Below, in pieces: positions 1 through 8,536 of a stretch of DNA of 64,000 nt; the stretch's first letter is position 1; every line of letters begins with the position of its first letter. The position numbers and the translations under genes were made by a program. The notes under the pieces are model-generated. The model saw only the letters and a program-made list of their open reading frames with translations. It did no database searches and was not told the DNA's origin. The DNA is taken from positions 1-64,000 of the forward strand of contig NZ_BANH01000013.1 in assembly GCF_000964465.1 (NCBI RefSeq), given 5' to 3'. The stretch comes from Gluconobacter thailandicus F149-1 = NBRC 100600 (lineage in GTDB: Bacteria; Pseudomonadota; Alphaproteobacteria; Acetobacterales; Acetobacteraceae).

Positions 1-44
1 TACGAATCTGGGGGTTAGAGGTTCAAGTCCTTTCGGGTGCACCA
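1..44 (+). tRNA. tRNA-Arg(ACG), 3' part
   Basis: This is the 3' part of a tRNA cut by the window edge. Reading back from the encoded CCA (42-44) gives discriminator A41, acceptor strand CGGGTGC (34-40), and a T arm AGAGG-TTCAAGT-CCTTT (17-33). It then gives a five-base variable loop (12-16), the 3' anticodon stem TCTGG (7-11), and T33-ACG-AA at 1-6. The anticodon is therefore ACG, an arginine tRNA whose A34 is normally deaminated to inosine by TadA. The 5' half lies outside the window, so the acceptor and D arms cannot be checked. Confidence 0.9.
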
Positions 45-63
45 CACAGCTTTTCCCTGAAAA

Positions 64-498
64 TCAGTGCGTAAGTTCTTCCAGAGCGCGATAGACGTCT
101 TCCCATTCGTAAGGCTTGGGAAGAAAGGCTGTCTTTTCCGGAAGTGTTCTCTGTTCTTTCAGGAATGCGCCTGACGTCAGAACAACCCCGATCTCCGGCC
201 AGCGTTGCACAACTGTCTCTGCCAGATCGAGCCCATTGATACGGCCCGGCATGTTCACATCAGAAAATACGAGATCCACGGTTTCGCCTTTCAGCAGAAT
301 ATCCATGGCTTCATCGGCAGTGGCAGCAAGAATCGGGTTGTATCCTGCGTCTTCAAGCATGTCTGCAGCAAGAAACCGCAGCAGAGCCTGATCTTCGACG
401 ACTAACACATTCTTCCGCGCCGCCAGATAAGCACCTCCAGCATGCATGCCGCGAGACCGCCCGACAGACGTCGTTCCTTTCCCTGACATGACATACAT
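64..498 (-). CDS. Single-domain response regulator (receiver only)
   Basis: This 144-residue protein has a 28-residue basic, glycine-rich N-terminal extension followed by one CheY-like receiver domain and no output domain. The acidic pair is E35-D36, the phosphoacceptor is D80 in FSDVNMPG, the switch threonine is T108 in LTSG, and the conserved lysine is K128 in LPKPY. All catalytic positions are present, so phosphorylation is expected. The start is supported by AGGAGGG eight bases upstream of the ATG. No histidine kinase lies nearby, so it is an orphan whose partner and output cannot be named from this window. It most resembles FixJ/CheY-type stand-alone receivers of Alphaproteobacteria. Confidence 0.85.
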   Translation of the reverse strand: MYVMSGKGTTSVGRSRGMHAGGAYLAARKNVLVVEDQALLRFLAADMLEDAGYNPILAATADEAMDILLKGETVDLVFSDVNMPGRINGLDLAETVVQRWPEIGVVLTSGAFLKEQRTLPEKTAFLPKPYEWEDVYRALEELTH

Positions 499-615
499 AA
501 AACGCGCCCTCCTGGACCAATATTGATTGGAAAAACCAAAATAAGGTGTTCCCGATCTTTCAAACGTCCGATCTGGAAGATGTTTGCAGAATTATGAAAA
601 TTCTTCTTCCTACCC

Positions 616-1329
616 CTATCGAATCAGGGGAGCAGCCAATCCGCCCGGCCCAACATCTGCCCCTACCGCAAGCGCCCCAACACCCCACGCCCCCTCGGGT
701 GCGCGCACCAGCAAAGGGGCGCCGCTGACACCTTTGGTGGCTTCGCAGTCGTGATGCACAAGCCCACTGACCGTGACGCCGTTGATGTGGCATTCCACAT
801 CCCCGAACGGAACTTCACTTCTGTCCTGCGGATACCCCACAAGCATGGCGCTCATCCCGTCCCTCACCTCCACGGCCGGAAGCAGGTCAGCCGCGACCGC
901 GACTGGATGATCCATGAGCAGCGTGGCACGGTCATTGCTTGCCGTTCCGGCCTCATTCGCCGGATCATATCCTGCCGGAATAACGAAACGGGCGACTTGT
1001 GCATGCTGTCGATACCCGCCGCGGGCATATCCCATGAGAACATGAATGTCTTTCGGCTGGATATAATGATGCGTTGCGGGCAGCCAGAGACAATGAGCTG
1101 CCGTCATCACAACCGTCGGGGCCACAGCGAAGCCCGTACACCTTACCCCCAGCTCTGTCTGCACACGCGCCAGAATCCGCCATGGCGCTTTGTTGACGTC
1201 TATCAGTTCCCGCCTTGCTCCGTCTCCCAGACCAGGCAGTACGGACTGTGGCCGGGCGAACGTATGTCCTGCCCCACCCAACCCCGCCAGCTCCAGGAAA
1301 CTGATCAGAAGGCAGGAACGAAATTTCAT
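616..1329 (-). CDS. Secreted trypsin-like (S1/V8-type) serine protease
   Basis: A 237-residue protein with a hydrophobic N-terminal signal segment (about residues 5-25) and a chymotrypsin-fold domain. The triad is readable: H79 in MTAAHC, D133 in SNDRATL, and S202 in GVSGAP. The serine motif differs from the usual GDSGGP: Asp is Val and the second Gly is Ala, as seen in some V8-like and bacterial S1 peptidases. Cys pairs C64/C80 and C180/C195 could form the usual disulfides. Its ATG overlaps the cdd stop (ATGA), so translation is probably coupled to the deaminase gene. The substrate is unknown; an exported or periplasmic location is inferred from the leader. Confidence 0.8.
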   Translation of the reverse strand: MKFRSCLLISFLELAGLGGAGHTFARPQSVLPGLGDGARRELIDVNKAPWRILARVQTELGVRCTGFAVAPTVVMTAAHCLWLPATHHYIQPKDIHVLMGYARGGYRQHAQVARFVIPAGYDPANEAGTASNDRATLLMDHPVAVAADLLPAVEVRDGMSAMLVGYPQDRSEVPFGDVECHINGVTVSGLVHHDCEATKGVSGAPLLVRAPEGAWGVGALAVGADVGPGGLAAPLIR

Positions 1330-1718
1330 CCCAGATTATCCGGACCGAAAGCGTCCGGCAGCAGGTCTGCAAGTGTTCGCGTCAGAAGAAGTTTACCCGT
1401 AGAAGAAATCATGTGAACTTTCAGATCTGGCTGCCCGAATTCCCGCAGCTTCTGCCGGCACCCTCCACAGGGTGTACAGGGTTGGTCGCCGCCACCAACA
1501 ATCACGATTTCTTCAATACGCTGACCGCCGCCAAGCACCATTGCGGAAACAGCCCCGCCTTCAGCACAGGTGCCGAGCGGATAGGCTGCATTTTCTACAT
1601 TGCAGCCGGAATAGATGACACCATCACAGCGCAGCGCCGCGCCCACCTGGTATCGGGAATATGGCGCGTAAGCACGGGAGCGGGCATCAAGGGCCCGGGA
1701 GATCAGTTCTTTCATCAT
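1326..1718 (-). CDS. cdd: Cytidine deaminase
   Basis: Hydrolytic deamination of cytidine and deoxycytidine to uridine and deoxyuridine (pyrimidine salvage, cytosolic). The zinc-site motifs are TCAEGGAV (C-A-E) and PCGGCRQ, and the substrate-binding NVENAAY is also present. The length of about 130 residues suits the homotetrameric Cdd family. A GTG start at 1769 would add a 17-residue non-conserved extension. The MMKEL start at 1718/1715, with GGA just upstream, fits the family better. It is followed by the serine protease with a 4-base overlap and is divergent from lysA. Confidence 0.92.
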   Translation of the reverse strand: MMKELISRALDARSRAYAPYSRYQVGAALRCDGVIYSGCNVENAAYPLGTCAEGGAVSAMVLGGGQRIEEIVIVGGGDQPCTPCGGCRQKLREFGQPDLKVHMISSTGKLLLTRTLADLLPDAFGPDNLG

Positions 1719-1786
1719 AATTCCGACACTAGTGCCTGTGTGAACGGCTTGGAACATCCAAGCGTCCACGATACGGTAGAACCATC

Positions 1787-3118
1787 ATGAACGCTCCCTT
1801 TTCCGCCCCCTCCCTTAATGACCTTCTGACAAGCCGCCCTCCTCTTGAGGTCAATGCCCGTGACGGTCTTCTTTTCGAAGGCGTGCCCCTGCACGTCATC
1901 GCTGCTGTTGCTGGTACGCCCTGCTGGATTACGGGGGCCGGTACGCTGCGCCGTCGCGCCAATGCGCTGAAAGCGGCTTTCGAAGCTCGCAACTTGCCAG
2001 TGCATTTCCATTTCGCCATGAAATCGCAGGATCATCAGGCGACCCTGACAATTCTCCGGGACTGCGGCTACGGCGTCGACATCGTCAGCGGCGGAGAAAT
2101 GAAGCGCGCACTGCATGCCGGGATCGGGCCAGATGGAATCGTCTTTTCCGGTGTCGGGAAATCAGATCTTGAACTCCGTGAAGCTGTGGAACGCGAGATC
2201 CGTCAGATCAACGTGGAGAGCGTGGAAGAGCTTCACCGCCTGAACGAGATCGCCCGTGCCTGCGGCAAGGTGGCCCGCGCGGCCCTGCGTGTGAACCCGG
2301 ATGTCGATGCACAGACGCACGACAAGATCAGTACCGGCCGTGCTGGCGACAAGTTCGGGATCGAACATCGGCGCGCCGTTGAACTTTATGCCGAAGCGGC
2401 TACCCTCGATCATGTGCAGCTTATCGGTCTGGCGGTACATCTTGGCAGCCAGATGCTGACGGCTGAGCCGTTCCGTCAGGGATACAGTCGCCTTGCCGAT
2501 ATGGTTCGGGAAATCCGGGCCGCCGGCCATCCGATCGAAACAATCGACTGTGGCGGCGGTCTGGGTATCCGGTACAAGGATGAAGTTGCCCCTCCCCCGG
2601 AAATGCTCGCAGGCGTTATTGCCGAAACACTGGGAGATCTCGACGTGGCGCTCAGCATTGAGCCCGGTCGCTGGCTGTCGGCCCCGACAGGCGTCCTTCT
2701 GTCCCGCGTGATCGAAACCAAGGCAGGCAATCCGGATTTCGTCGTGATTGATGCCGCCATGAACGATCTGGCCCGTCCGGCGCTGTATGATTCATGGCAT
2801 GGCATCCTTCCCGTCGCCCCGGCTGCGTTCAGTGACGCTCTCAAGCCATGGGATGTGGTAGGACCTGTCTGTGAAAGCAGTGATATCTTCGCGAAGGATC
2901 GCATCCTGCCTGCGTCCCTCAAACGTGGAGATCTCGTTGCCCTTCTGGATACGGGAGCTTACGGATCCGTCATGAGTTCGACCTATAATTCCCGGCCCTT
3001 CGCCGCTCAGGTTCTGGTCGATAATGGTCGCTGGGAGATCATCCGCCAGCGCCAGACCGTGGAAGACCTGATCGCAGCAGAAACCGTTCCGGACTGGCTG
3101 CTGCCCGCCCATGGCTGA
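1787..3118 (+). CDS. lysA: Diaminopimelate decarboxylase
   Basis: PLP-dependent decarboxylation of meso-diaminopimelate to L-lysine, the last step of lysine synthesis. The fold type III alanine-racemase-like barrel carries the PLP lysine K79 in HFAMKS (canonical YAxKAN is altered). HLGSQ (218-222), the glycine-rich phosphate loop CGGGLG (255-260), EPGR (292-295) and the catalytic C362 in CESSD follow. At 443 residues it is slightly longer than typical LysA (about 420). The stop overlaps the start of the next gene by 8 bases. The lysA-DUF4175 pairing is common in Alphaproteobacteria. Ornithine or arginine decarboxylase is a less likely reading because of the CESxD site and this neighbour. Confidence 0.93.
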   Translation: MNAPFSAPSLNDLLTSRPPLEVNARDGLLFEGVPLHVIAAVAGTPCWITGAGTLRRRANALKAAFEARNLPVHFHFAMKSQDHQATLTILRDCGYGVDIVSGGEMKRALHAGIGPDGIVFSGVGKSDLELREAVEREIRQINVESVEELHRLNEIARACGKVARAALRVNPDVDAQTHDKISTGRAGDKFGIEHRRAVELYAEAATLDHVQLIGLAVHLGSQMLTAEPFRQGYSRLADMVREIRAAGHPIETIDCGGGLGIRYKDEVAPPPEMLAGVIAETLGDLDVALSIEPGRWLSAPTGVLLSRVIETKAGNPDFVVIDAAMNDLARPALYDSWHGILPVAPAAFSDALKPWDVVGPVCESSDIFAKDRILPASLKRGDLVALLDTGAYGSVMSSTYNSRPFAAQVLVDNGRWEIIRQRQTVEDLIAAETVPDWLLPAHG

Positions 3119-5792
3119 TCCGATTGCCGCAACAGCTCGCCTCGTTTCCATTCGCCGTCGCGCCAGGCGCGTTCTGTGGTGGGAACGTGCCTGGCCAGCT
3201 CTGCGCTGGTCGCTGCTTCTTGCGGCATTCTATGGTCTGGCCAGTCTGGCCCGTGTGCCTCAATCCTTGCCCGACTGGCTTCATGCCCTTTTCGAACTGA
3301 TTGTTCTTGGAACGGCGCTCTGGCTCGGCATCAAGGGACTGCGCTCCATTCCGCAACTTACGGAAGCACAGGTTGACCGCCGGATTGAGCGTGCCTCGCA
3401 TCTCGCTTACCAGCCGCTTCTGACGCTTGCTGACCGTCCGGCTTATGCCGGCAATGGTGAGCAGGCAGCCATTTGGGCCCAGCACGTTCACCGCGTTGTC
3501 GCATCCCTTGGCCCTTTGAAGGTCGGATTTCCAAAGCCGGAAACAACAACGGGCGAAAAGCTGGGTCTTGCGTCTGTCACGGTTGCACTTGCCGCAGCTA
3601 TGGCTTTAATCGGCCCTCATTCCCTCTCTCGGTTGCATTCAGGTTTTGTGCCCGGCGTGGATGATGATAGTGTTCCCCTTCCATCGGTGCAGGCATGGAT
3701 TGATCGTCCGTCCTACGCACCCGGTGCGCCTGTTTTCCTCTCCCAAACGCAGCAGGCCAAACCTGTAACCGTTCCGCAAGGGGCCATCCTGAATGCGACG
3801 ATTACAGGTGCGAATGGTCGCCCTATCCTGCGCGGAGCCACATCTCTCAGTCATGACCGGCTCGATGAAAAAAGCTGGAGCGAGAAGGCAACCCTTCAGC
3901 AGAGCGGAACGGTAACGCTCTCCTCACGTGGCCGGATCCTTGGCTCATGGCGCGTCACTGTCGAGCCTGATCTTCCTCCCGTGGTTTCATGGGACGGGAA
4001 GCCGGCTCCGCAGAAGGATGACTGGCGGACCAGCCTTCCCTGGCATGTTCAGCAGTCTTACGGCGTCGCATCTCTGGACGCTGAAATCAGACTTCCGGGC
4101 ATTTCGAAAGGCCGCACGCTTCGTGTGCCCATTCCTCTGGACGGTCATCCCAAGGATGCCAAAGGCGAGGCCCGGCCGGACCTTTCTTCCGATCCCTTTG
4201 CGGGCATGGAGGTTGAGGGACGGCTACACGCCACCAGCGTTTCCGGCCATGAAAGCCGCAGCGACGCAATTCGTTTTCGTCTGGGTGCACGCAAGTTCTC
4301 GGACCCGCTGGCCCGCGCCATCGTGTCTCTGCGTCGTCGCCTGATGCTCGGGCAGGAACGCCCTCAGCAGGCCGCAGACGAACTGAAGCTCCTGACACAG
4401 ACGACAGATGTTCTCGCCCTGCTTGCTCCACTTGGTCTGGACATTGCTTCTCTCCAGCACAACGCACCGCAGAAGGCAGCCGAGCAGGTTCCAGACCAAC
4501 TCTGGGCATTGGCTCTGTATCTGGATGATCTGAGACGGGATGGTCCGGAAATCGCAGATGCAGCCGCTGCCGTTCGTGCTGCCCAACAGAGCGTGCAGCA
4601 GCAGCTCGATCATATGCAGGAACTGGGCGAAAAGGGTCATTCTCTTGCCGAACAGGAAGAGCTTCAGCGCCGGACGAAAGATCTCAAGGATGCGTTGAAC
4701 CGCCGGATGCAGCTTCTGTTCCAGAAAGCGGCGCAAAGCGGCATCATGATGCCTCAGTCCGGCACCAGTTCGGCTGATCCCTGGTCCGACCAGATGCAGC
4801 GTCTTCAGAACGATGCATCCCAGGGCCATGGTGATGAGGCTCTCCGCAAGCTTCAGCAAATGGAAGACATGGCCGAGCATATGCGTCAGGCCACGCCGGA
4901 AGATCTGAAAGCCCTTGCCGCCCAGATGAAAGCGCAGGAAGAAGCCGGGGCGCAACGGGCCGCCCTGCATGATCTGGTTCATCGGGAAACGACGCTTCTT
5001 GATCACGCACAGGCCCGACTGTCCGCCGCACGCAAGGCCGCCCTGCCCCCGGATCAGCAGGATGGACATGAAGATATCAGCCAGATGTCCACAGCCGATC
5101 TTCTGCGTCAGCTTGGTATGCAGCCTCCGCCCAATATGGAACAGGCCGCTCCCGGCAAACCAGCAGCGCCGACCGATCCGGCCACCGTTGCCGCACAGTC
5201 TCCCGAGCGCCGTGCGGACCATGCGTTCCAGCGCGCTCTGGAACGCATCGACGATATTCTTGGTCGCCGCGTCAAGGATCTCACTGGCAAACCTGCGACG
5301 GCTTTCGACAAGGCCAAAGCGGACATGCAGGACGCCCGAAAAGCTCTGGCAGACCGTCATGATGATGATGCTGCGACGGCGGAACAGAAAGTGCTAGCCG
5401 ACCTGTCCGAAGCCGGAAAACAAATGCGGCAGAACCAGAAATCTGGCGGATCGGGTCAGGGCAAAGGCGGAAGCCTGAGCTTCATTCCGTCCATGGGAAG
5501 TGGCGGATCTGGCCAGCAGCAGCATGGTGCAGCCGGTCAGCAGGGCGACGGCGGAGACCAGCCGGACGCGGGCGATGACGATGATGGGGATGAAGACCGC
5601 AAGGATCAGGATCCGCTGGGCCGGAAACTGGGCGAAGGCCAGAACGGCAAGGATTCCGACGCGCATATCCCGGATCGCAATGCTCGGGATCGGGCTCGGG
5701 ATATTGAACGCGAACTTCGCCGACGTGCTTCGGATCGCACACGCCCTCAGGGTGAACTGGACTATCTGGAACGGCTGCTGAAGTCGTTTTAG
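3111..5792 (+). CDS. DUF4175 / TIGR02302-type membrane protein
   Basis: An 893-residue protein of the family usually found next to lysA in Alphaproteobacteria; its function is not established. Two hydrophobic segments lie at about 29-50 and 58-76, and a third at about 150-168. A large domain follows, then a long Gln/Ala/Met-rich helical region (about 420-660) likely to form coiled coil. The C-terminal part is Gly/Gln/Asp-rich and low in complexity (about 770-850), ending in a basic Arg-rich segment. The layout suggests an inner-membrane anchored periplasmic protein. It overlaps the lysA stop and is closed by a strong hairpin terminator. Confidence 0.85.
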   Translation: MADPIAATARLVSIRRRARRVLWWERAWPALRWSLLLAAFYGLASLARVPQSLPDWLHALFELIVLGTALWLGIKGLRSIPQLTEAQVDRRIERASHLAYQPLLTLADRPAYAGNGEQAAIWAQHVHRVVASLGPLKVGFPKPETTTGEKLGLASVTVALAAAMALIGPHSLSRLHSGFVPGVDDDSVPLPSVQAWIDRPSYAPGAPVFLSQTQQAKPVTVPQGAILNATITGANGRPILRGATSLSHDRLDEKSWSEKATLQQSGTVTLSSRGRILGSWRVTVEPDLPPVVSWDGKPAPQKDDWRTSLPWHVQQSYGVASLDAEIRLPGISKGRTLRVPIPLDGHPKDAKGEARPDLSSDPFAGMEVEGRLHATSVSGHESRSDAIRFRLGARKFSDPLARAIVSLRRRLMLGQERPQQAADELKLLTQTTDVLALLAPLGLDIASLQHNAPQKAAEQVPDQLWALALYLDDLRRDGPEIADAAAAVRAAQQSVQQQLDHMQELGEKGHSLAEQEELQRRTKDLKDALNRRMQLLFQKAAQSGIMMPQSGTSSADPWSDQMQRLQNDASQGHGDEALRKLQQMEDMAEHMRQATPEDLKALAAQMKAQEEAGAQRAALHDLVHRETTLLDHAQARLSAARKAALPPDQQDGHEDISQMSTADLLRQLGMQPPPNMEQAAPGKPAAPTDPATVAAQSPERRADHAFQRALERIDDILGRRVKDLTGKPATAFDKAKADMQDARKALADRHDDDAATAEQKVLADLSEAGKQMRQNQKSGGSGQGKGGSLSFIPSMGSGGSGQQQHGAAGQQGDGGDQPDAGDDDDGDEDRKDQDPLGRKLGEGQNGKDSDAHIPDRNARDRARDIERELRRRASDRTRPQGELDYLERLLKSF

Positions 5793-5797
5793 GCCAG

Positions 5798-5836
5798 AAA
5801 AAAGGCGCTTAGGTGAATGACCTGAGCGCCTTTTTC
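5798..5836. terminator. Bidirectional hairpin terminator
   Basis: A 15-base stem: AAAAGGCGCTTAGGT pairs with ACCTGAGCGCC plus Ts around a GAATG loop, with one wobble. A-tracts and T-tracts on both sides allow it to end the lysA-DUF4175 transcript and the convergent acid phosphatase transcript. Confidence 0.85.
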
Positions 5837-5856
5837 ATATCAGAAACAAGCTTGCC

Positions 5857-6543
5857 TTACGGCACGCGATAGAACGGGTTCGGCAGCAGAAAGCCCTTCT
5901 CCGCATGACCATCAGCGAGATCGGAAGGCTGATCTCCGATACTGGCAATAATGGTGTAGCCCTTGGCTTCAATCGCTGCACGCGCCGGTGCCTTGTAATG
6001 CGCAGCATAGCCATGTGAGGTCATGGGACGCAGATCCAGCCCGTCCCAGTGCTTGATCCCGGCCAGATGAAGATTGCGAGCCGTTGCCTCACGCTCGTCT
6101 TCATGACGGCCCGTGATAAAGAAAACCGCAACGTGGTTCTTCTCGGTTTCGTTGATCAAAGCCAGCGTGGACGCAAAAGCAGGCGCACGGCCACTCTTCT
6201 CCCAGGCAATGGCGCCACATGGCCCTTTGGGTAGAGCATCGCATGGGCCGTTGGGGATATAGCCAAAATTATCTGCCCGGATTTCATCCCAGTTGGACAG
6301 GGTCGTTTCGTCAATATCGAGAACGATCGCAGGCTTGTGCACCTTGGGCGCACGCTCGAAGACCCAATGACGCGCCTGGCCTATCACCGTGTCGAAATCG
6401 TGCTGATAGTCGCCGCTGTCATGATAGGCGCTGGCCGCCATGACGGCATCACCGACATTGGCAGGCTGCTCGGCGTAAGCGGCAAATGGCGTCAGAGCCG
6501 CACTGAAAAGAAGCCCGGTGGCGAGCAGAAAGGAACGGGTCAT
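5857..6543 (-). CDS. Secreted HAD-family acid phosphatase (PF03767-like)
   Basis: A 228-residue protein with a signal peptide ending near AAYA-E (residue 25). The HAD motifs are DIDET (D76, D78; motif I), ITGRHEDER (motif II threonine), a lysine in the following segment (motif III) and IGDQPSDL (motif IV). This pattern matches class B / plant-vegetative-storage-type acid phosphatases, which hydrolyse phosphomonoesters in the periplasm with Mg. The physiological substrate is unknown. Its ATG overlaps the stop of the MFS gene by 4 bases, so the two are probably cotranscribed. Confidence 0.85.
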   Translation of the reverse strand: MTRSFLLATGLLFSAALTPFAAYAEQPANVGDAVMAASAYHDSGDYQHDFDTVIGQARHWVFERAPKVHKPAIVLDIDETTLSNWDEIRADNFGYIPNGPCDALPKGPCGAIAWEKSGRAPAFASTLALINETEKNHVAVFFITGRHEDEREATARNLHLAGIKHWDGLDLRPMTSHGYAAHYKAPARAAIEAKGYTIIASIGDQPSDLADGHAEKGFLLPNPFYRVP

Positions 6544-7682
6544 GGCGGGGCCACCTTTCGCGAGAAGAGAACAAGACCGACCCCAACGAGGGCCAGAGCC
6601 GTTCCGATAACGGAAACACCCGCATAACCCAACCCCATTGAGAGCGCGATCCCGCCAAAAGCGGCACCAATCGCGTTTCCAAGATTGAAGGCACCGATAT
6701 TCACCGAGGATGCCAAAGCAGGTGCATCATGGGCGGCCTGCATAACGCGCATCTGAAGAGCAGGCATCAATGCGAATGTCGCGGCTCCCCAGACAAGCGT
6801 AGCGATCAATGCGCCCGGCACCGTTTGAGCTGCCCACGGGAACAGCAGCATGACGGCCCCCAGAATGGGAAAGAACATCAGCAGGCTACCGTCCAGAGAG
6901 CGATCTGCACTTCTGCCACCAATCGCATTGCCGATCGAAAATCCCACGCCCGTCAGCATCAGGGCAATCGTAATAACCAGCGGGCTGGCATGGGTGATGT
7001 GCTGAAGGATCGGCGCGATATAAGTGTAGAGCACAAACATTGCCCCTGCCCCGATCGCGGTCGTCACCAAGGCCAGCAGAACATTCGCGCGCAAAAGGGC
7101 CTTGAGTTCACTGCCAACGTCTGGAACAGGTCCAGCCTCCCGCGCCGGAAGCGCCCACTGTACGGCAACCATTGTCAGAAGGCCGAGGACGGCGGTCACA
7201 CCAAAAGCCATGTGCCAGCCGAAGTTCATGCCAAGCCAGGTTGCCGCGGGAACACCAATGATGTTGGCGATCGTCAGGCCCATGAACATGGTCGCAACCG
7301 CACTGGCCCGGCGCTCGGGTGCAACAACAGCGGATGCTTCAACCGCTCCGAGGCCGAAGAAGGCACCATGAGCCAGGCTCGTTAGCACACGCGAGGCAAA
7401 AAGGAGTTCATAGCTTCCCGCGACTGCGGACAGCAAATTGCCAGCGACATAAATCCCCATGAGCAATGTCAGGGCGGATTTACGGCGCAGCCTTGCCAGA
7501 AGAAGCGTAATGAAAGGGGCACCAGCCATGACGCCCACGGCATAGGCCGTCACAAGGCCACCCGCCTTCGGTACCGTGACCTGAAGGCCCTGCGCGATAA
7601 CAGGCAGGAGGCCCATCGGGGTAAATTCGGTCGTACCGATGGCGAATGCGCCCACGGCCAGAGCCAGCAAAGGCCAGTTCAC
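6540..7682 (-). CDS. MFS transporter, DHA1 (AraJ/YdhP-like)
   Basis: About 380 residues with twelve hydrophobic helices and the usual two six-helix halves. It resembles the DHA1 drug/sugar efflux branch (AraJ, YdhP, NepI-like): GTTEFTPMGLLP in helix 1, a basic RLRRKS in the 2-3 loop, and GALVEA/GAVEASAVVAPERRASA-type loop residues. A TTG at 7688 opens the frame, but the GTG at 7682 has GGAG seven bases upstream and is preferred. The substrate cannot be predicted. It is followed without a gap by the acid phosphatase, which may point to uptake or export of something linked to phosphoester metabolism. Confidence 0.82.
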   Translation of the reverse strand: MNWPLLALAVGAFAIGTTEFTPMGLLPVIAQGLQVTVPKAGGLVTAYAVGVMAGAPFITLLLARLRRKSALTLLMGIYVAGNLLSAVAGSYELLFASRVLTSLAHGAFFGLGAVEASAVVAPERRASAVATMFMGLTIANIIGVPAATWLGMNFGWHMAFGVTAVLGLLTMVAVQWALPAREAGPVPDVGSELKALLRANVLLALVTTAIGAGAMFVLYTYIAPILQHITHASPLVITIALMLTGVGFSIGNAIGGRSADRSLDGSLLMFFPILGAVMLLFPWAAQTVPGALIATLVWGAATFALMPALQMRVMQAAHDAPALASSVNIGAFNLGNAIGAAFGGIALSMGLGYAGVSVIGTALALVGVGLVLFSRKVAPP

Positions 7683-7759
7683 GGGCAATCTCCGGAATAA
7701 CAGGTGTTCGAGGATGATCGAACCATGCCAGTCCCGGAGCTACAGAACAAGATGAAGGG

Positions 7760-8536
7760 TTACATCATCCCGTTCATGTGCATGCCCGGCTCCATGCCGT
7801 CCATATGCATGGCCTTGTGCTTCGGATCGTCGATCTTGCACTTGTGGTCCTGCACTTCCTCACCAGAAGCCCGGTCCAGAGCATGAGCAACGTCATCGAG
7901 GATGACGAAGCCGCCATGATGGCCCGGCGTAACCACAATCGTGTGATCCGCCATCTCCGTATCTCCTATGAGGCGGAACGGAGATGGATCAAGCGTCTGA
8001 ACAAGCCGGGCGCGGTATGGATGCCCATAGAGCGAAACAGGCGTCCAGGCCTCGCCAATCATGTACTTGTCGATCTCGGCGCGGACGTAAGGTGTCAGGC
8101 AATCAATATGAATATGAAGCTGGTCCTGCGTTCGGCCGTCACGGGAATTGATGGCAAGAGACAGGTGCTCGTCCGGCACAGGGAAGCCATACCCTGCCGG
8201 AACGCGCTGCCGCTCGGCCCAGGCTTCCGCGAAATAGTTCGGGGTTTCCGCCTGAAGCAGGGAGGCGTCCTCGATGCCGGAAACCTTCTTCGTCGGGATC
8301 AGCAGGTACTGACCATGACCATAAAGATCCTTCAGAAGCGCATAACCGTCCTGAGGATCGTAAACCGCACACGGCTGATGCTGCGCATCCTTCGCACAAC
8401 GGCTTCCCACCAGCTCCCAGAGCTTGTTCCGGTCGTGCCCGGGAAGCTTGCCGCAGGCCGCGAGGCCGCCACCAATCGTGACAGCAGCCATCAGCCCCAA
8501 AGCCACTCTGGCGCCGATCTTCATCCTCAAACTCAT
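7760..8536 (-). CDS. cdh: CDP-diacylglycerol diphosphatase, with Met/His-rich tail
   Basis: Hydrolyses CDP-diacylglycerol to CMP and phosphatidate. The HIT-like motif HIHIDC lies in the middle, and the family blocks LWELVGSRC and GQYLLIPTKKVSGIED are clear. The N terminus is a lipoprotein-like or signal segment (GLMAAVTIGGGLAAC), so it acts at the inner membrane facing the periplasm. The frame opens at 8554, but the ATG at 8536 has TAAGGGAAG in front and makes a 4-base ATGA overlap with the ppx stop. The last 20 residues (KHKAMHMDGMEPGMHMNGMM) are a His/Met-rich addition typical of metal-binding tails and not part of the catalytic domain. Confidence 0.88.
   Translation of the reverse strand: MSLRMKIGARVALGLMAAVTIGGGLAACGKLPGHDRNKLWELVGSRCAKDAQHQPCAVYDPQDGYALLKDLYGHGQYLLIPTKKVSGIEDASLLQAETPNYFAEAWAERQRVPAGYGFPVPDEHLSLAINSRDGRTQDQLHIHIDCLTPYVRAEIDKYMIGEAWTPVSLYGHPYRARLVQTLDPSPFRLIGDTEMADHTIVVTPGHHGGFVILDDVAHALDRASGEEVQDHKCKIDDPKHKAMHMDGMEPGMHMNGMM

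Noticed and set aside
4224-5360. Long minus-strand open frame inside the DUF4175 gene
   Set aside because: It is antisense to the Gln-rich helical region. No ribosome site or family, and the sense gene explains the sequence.
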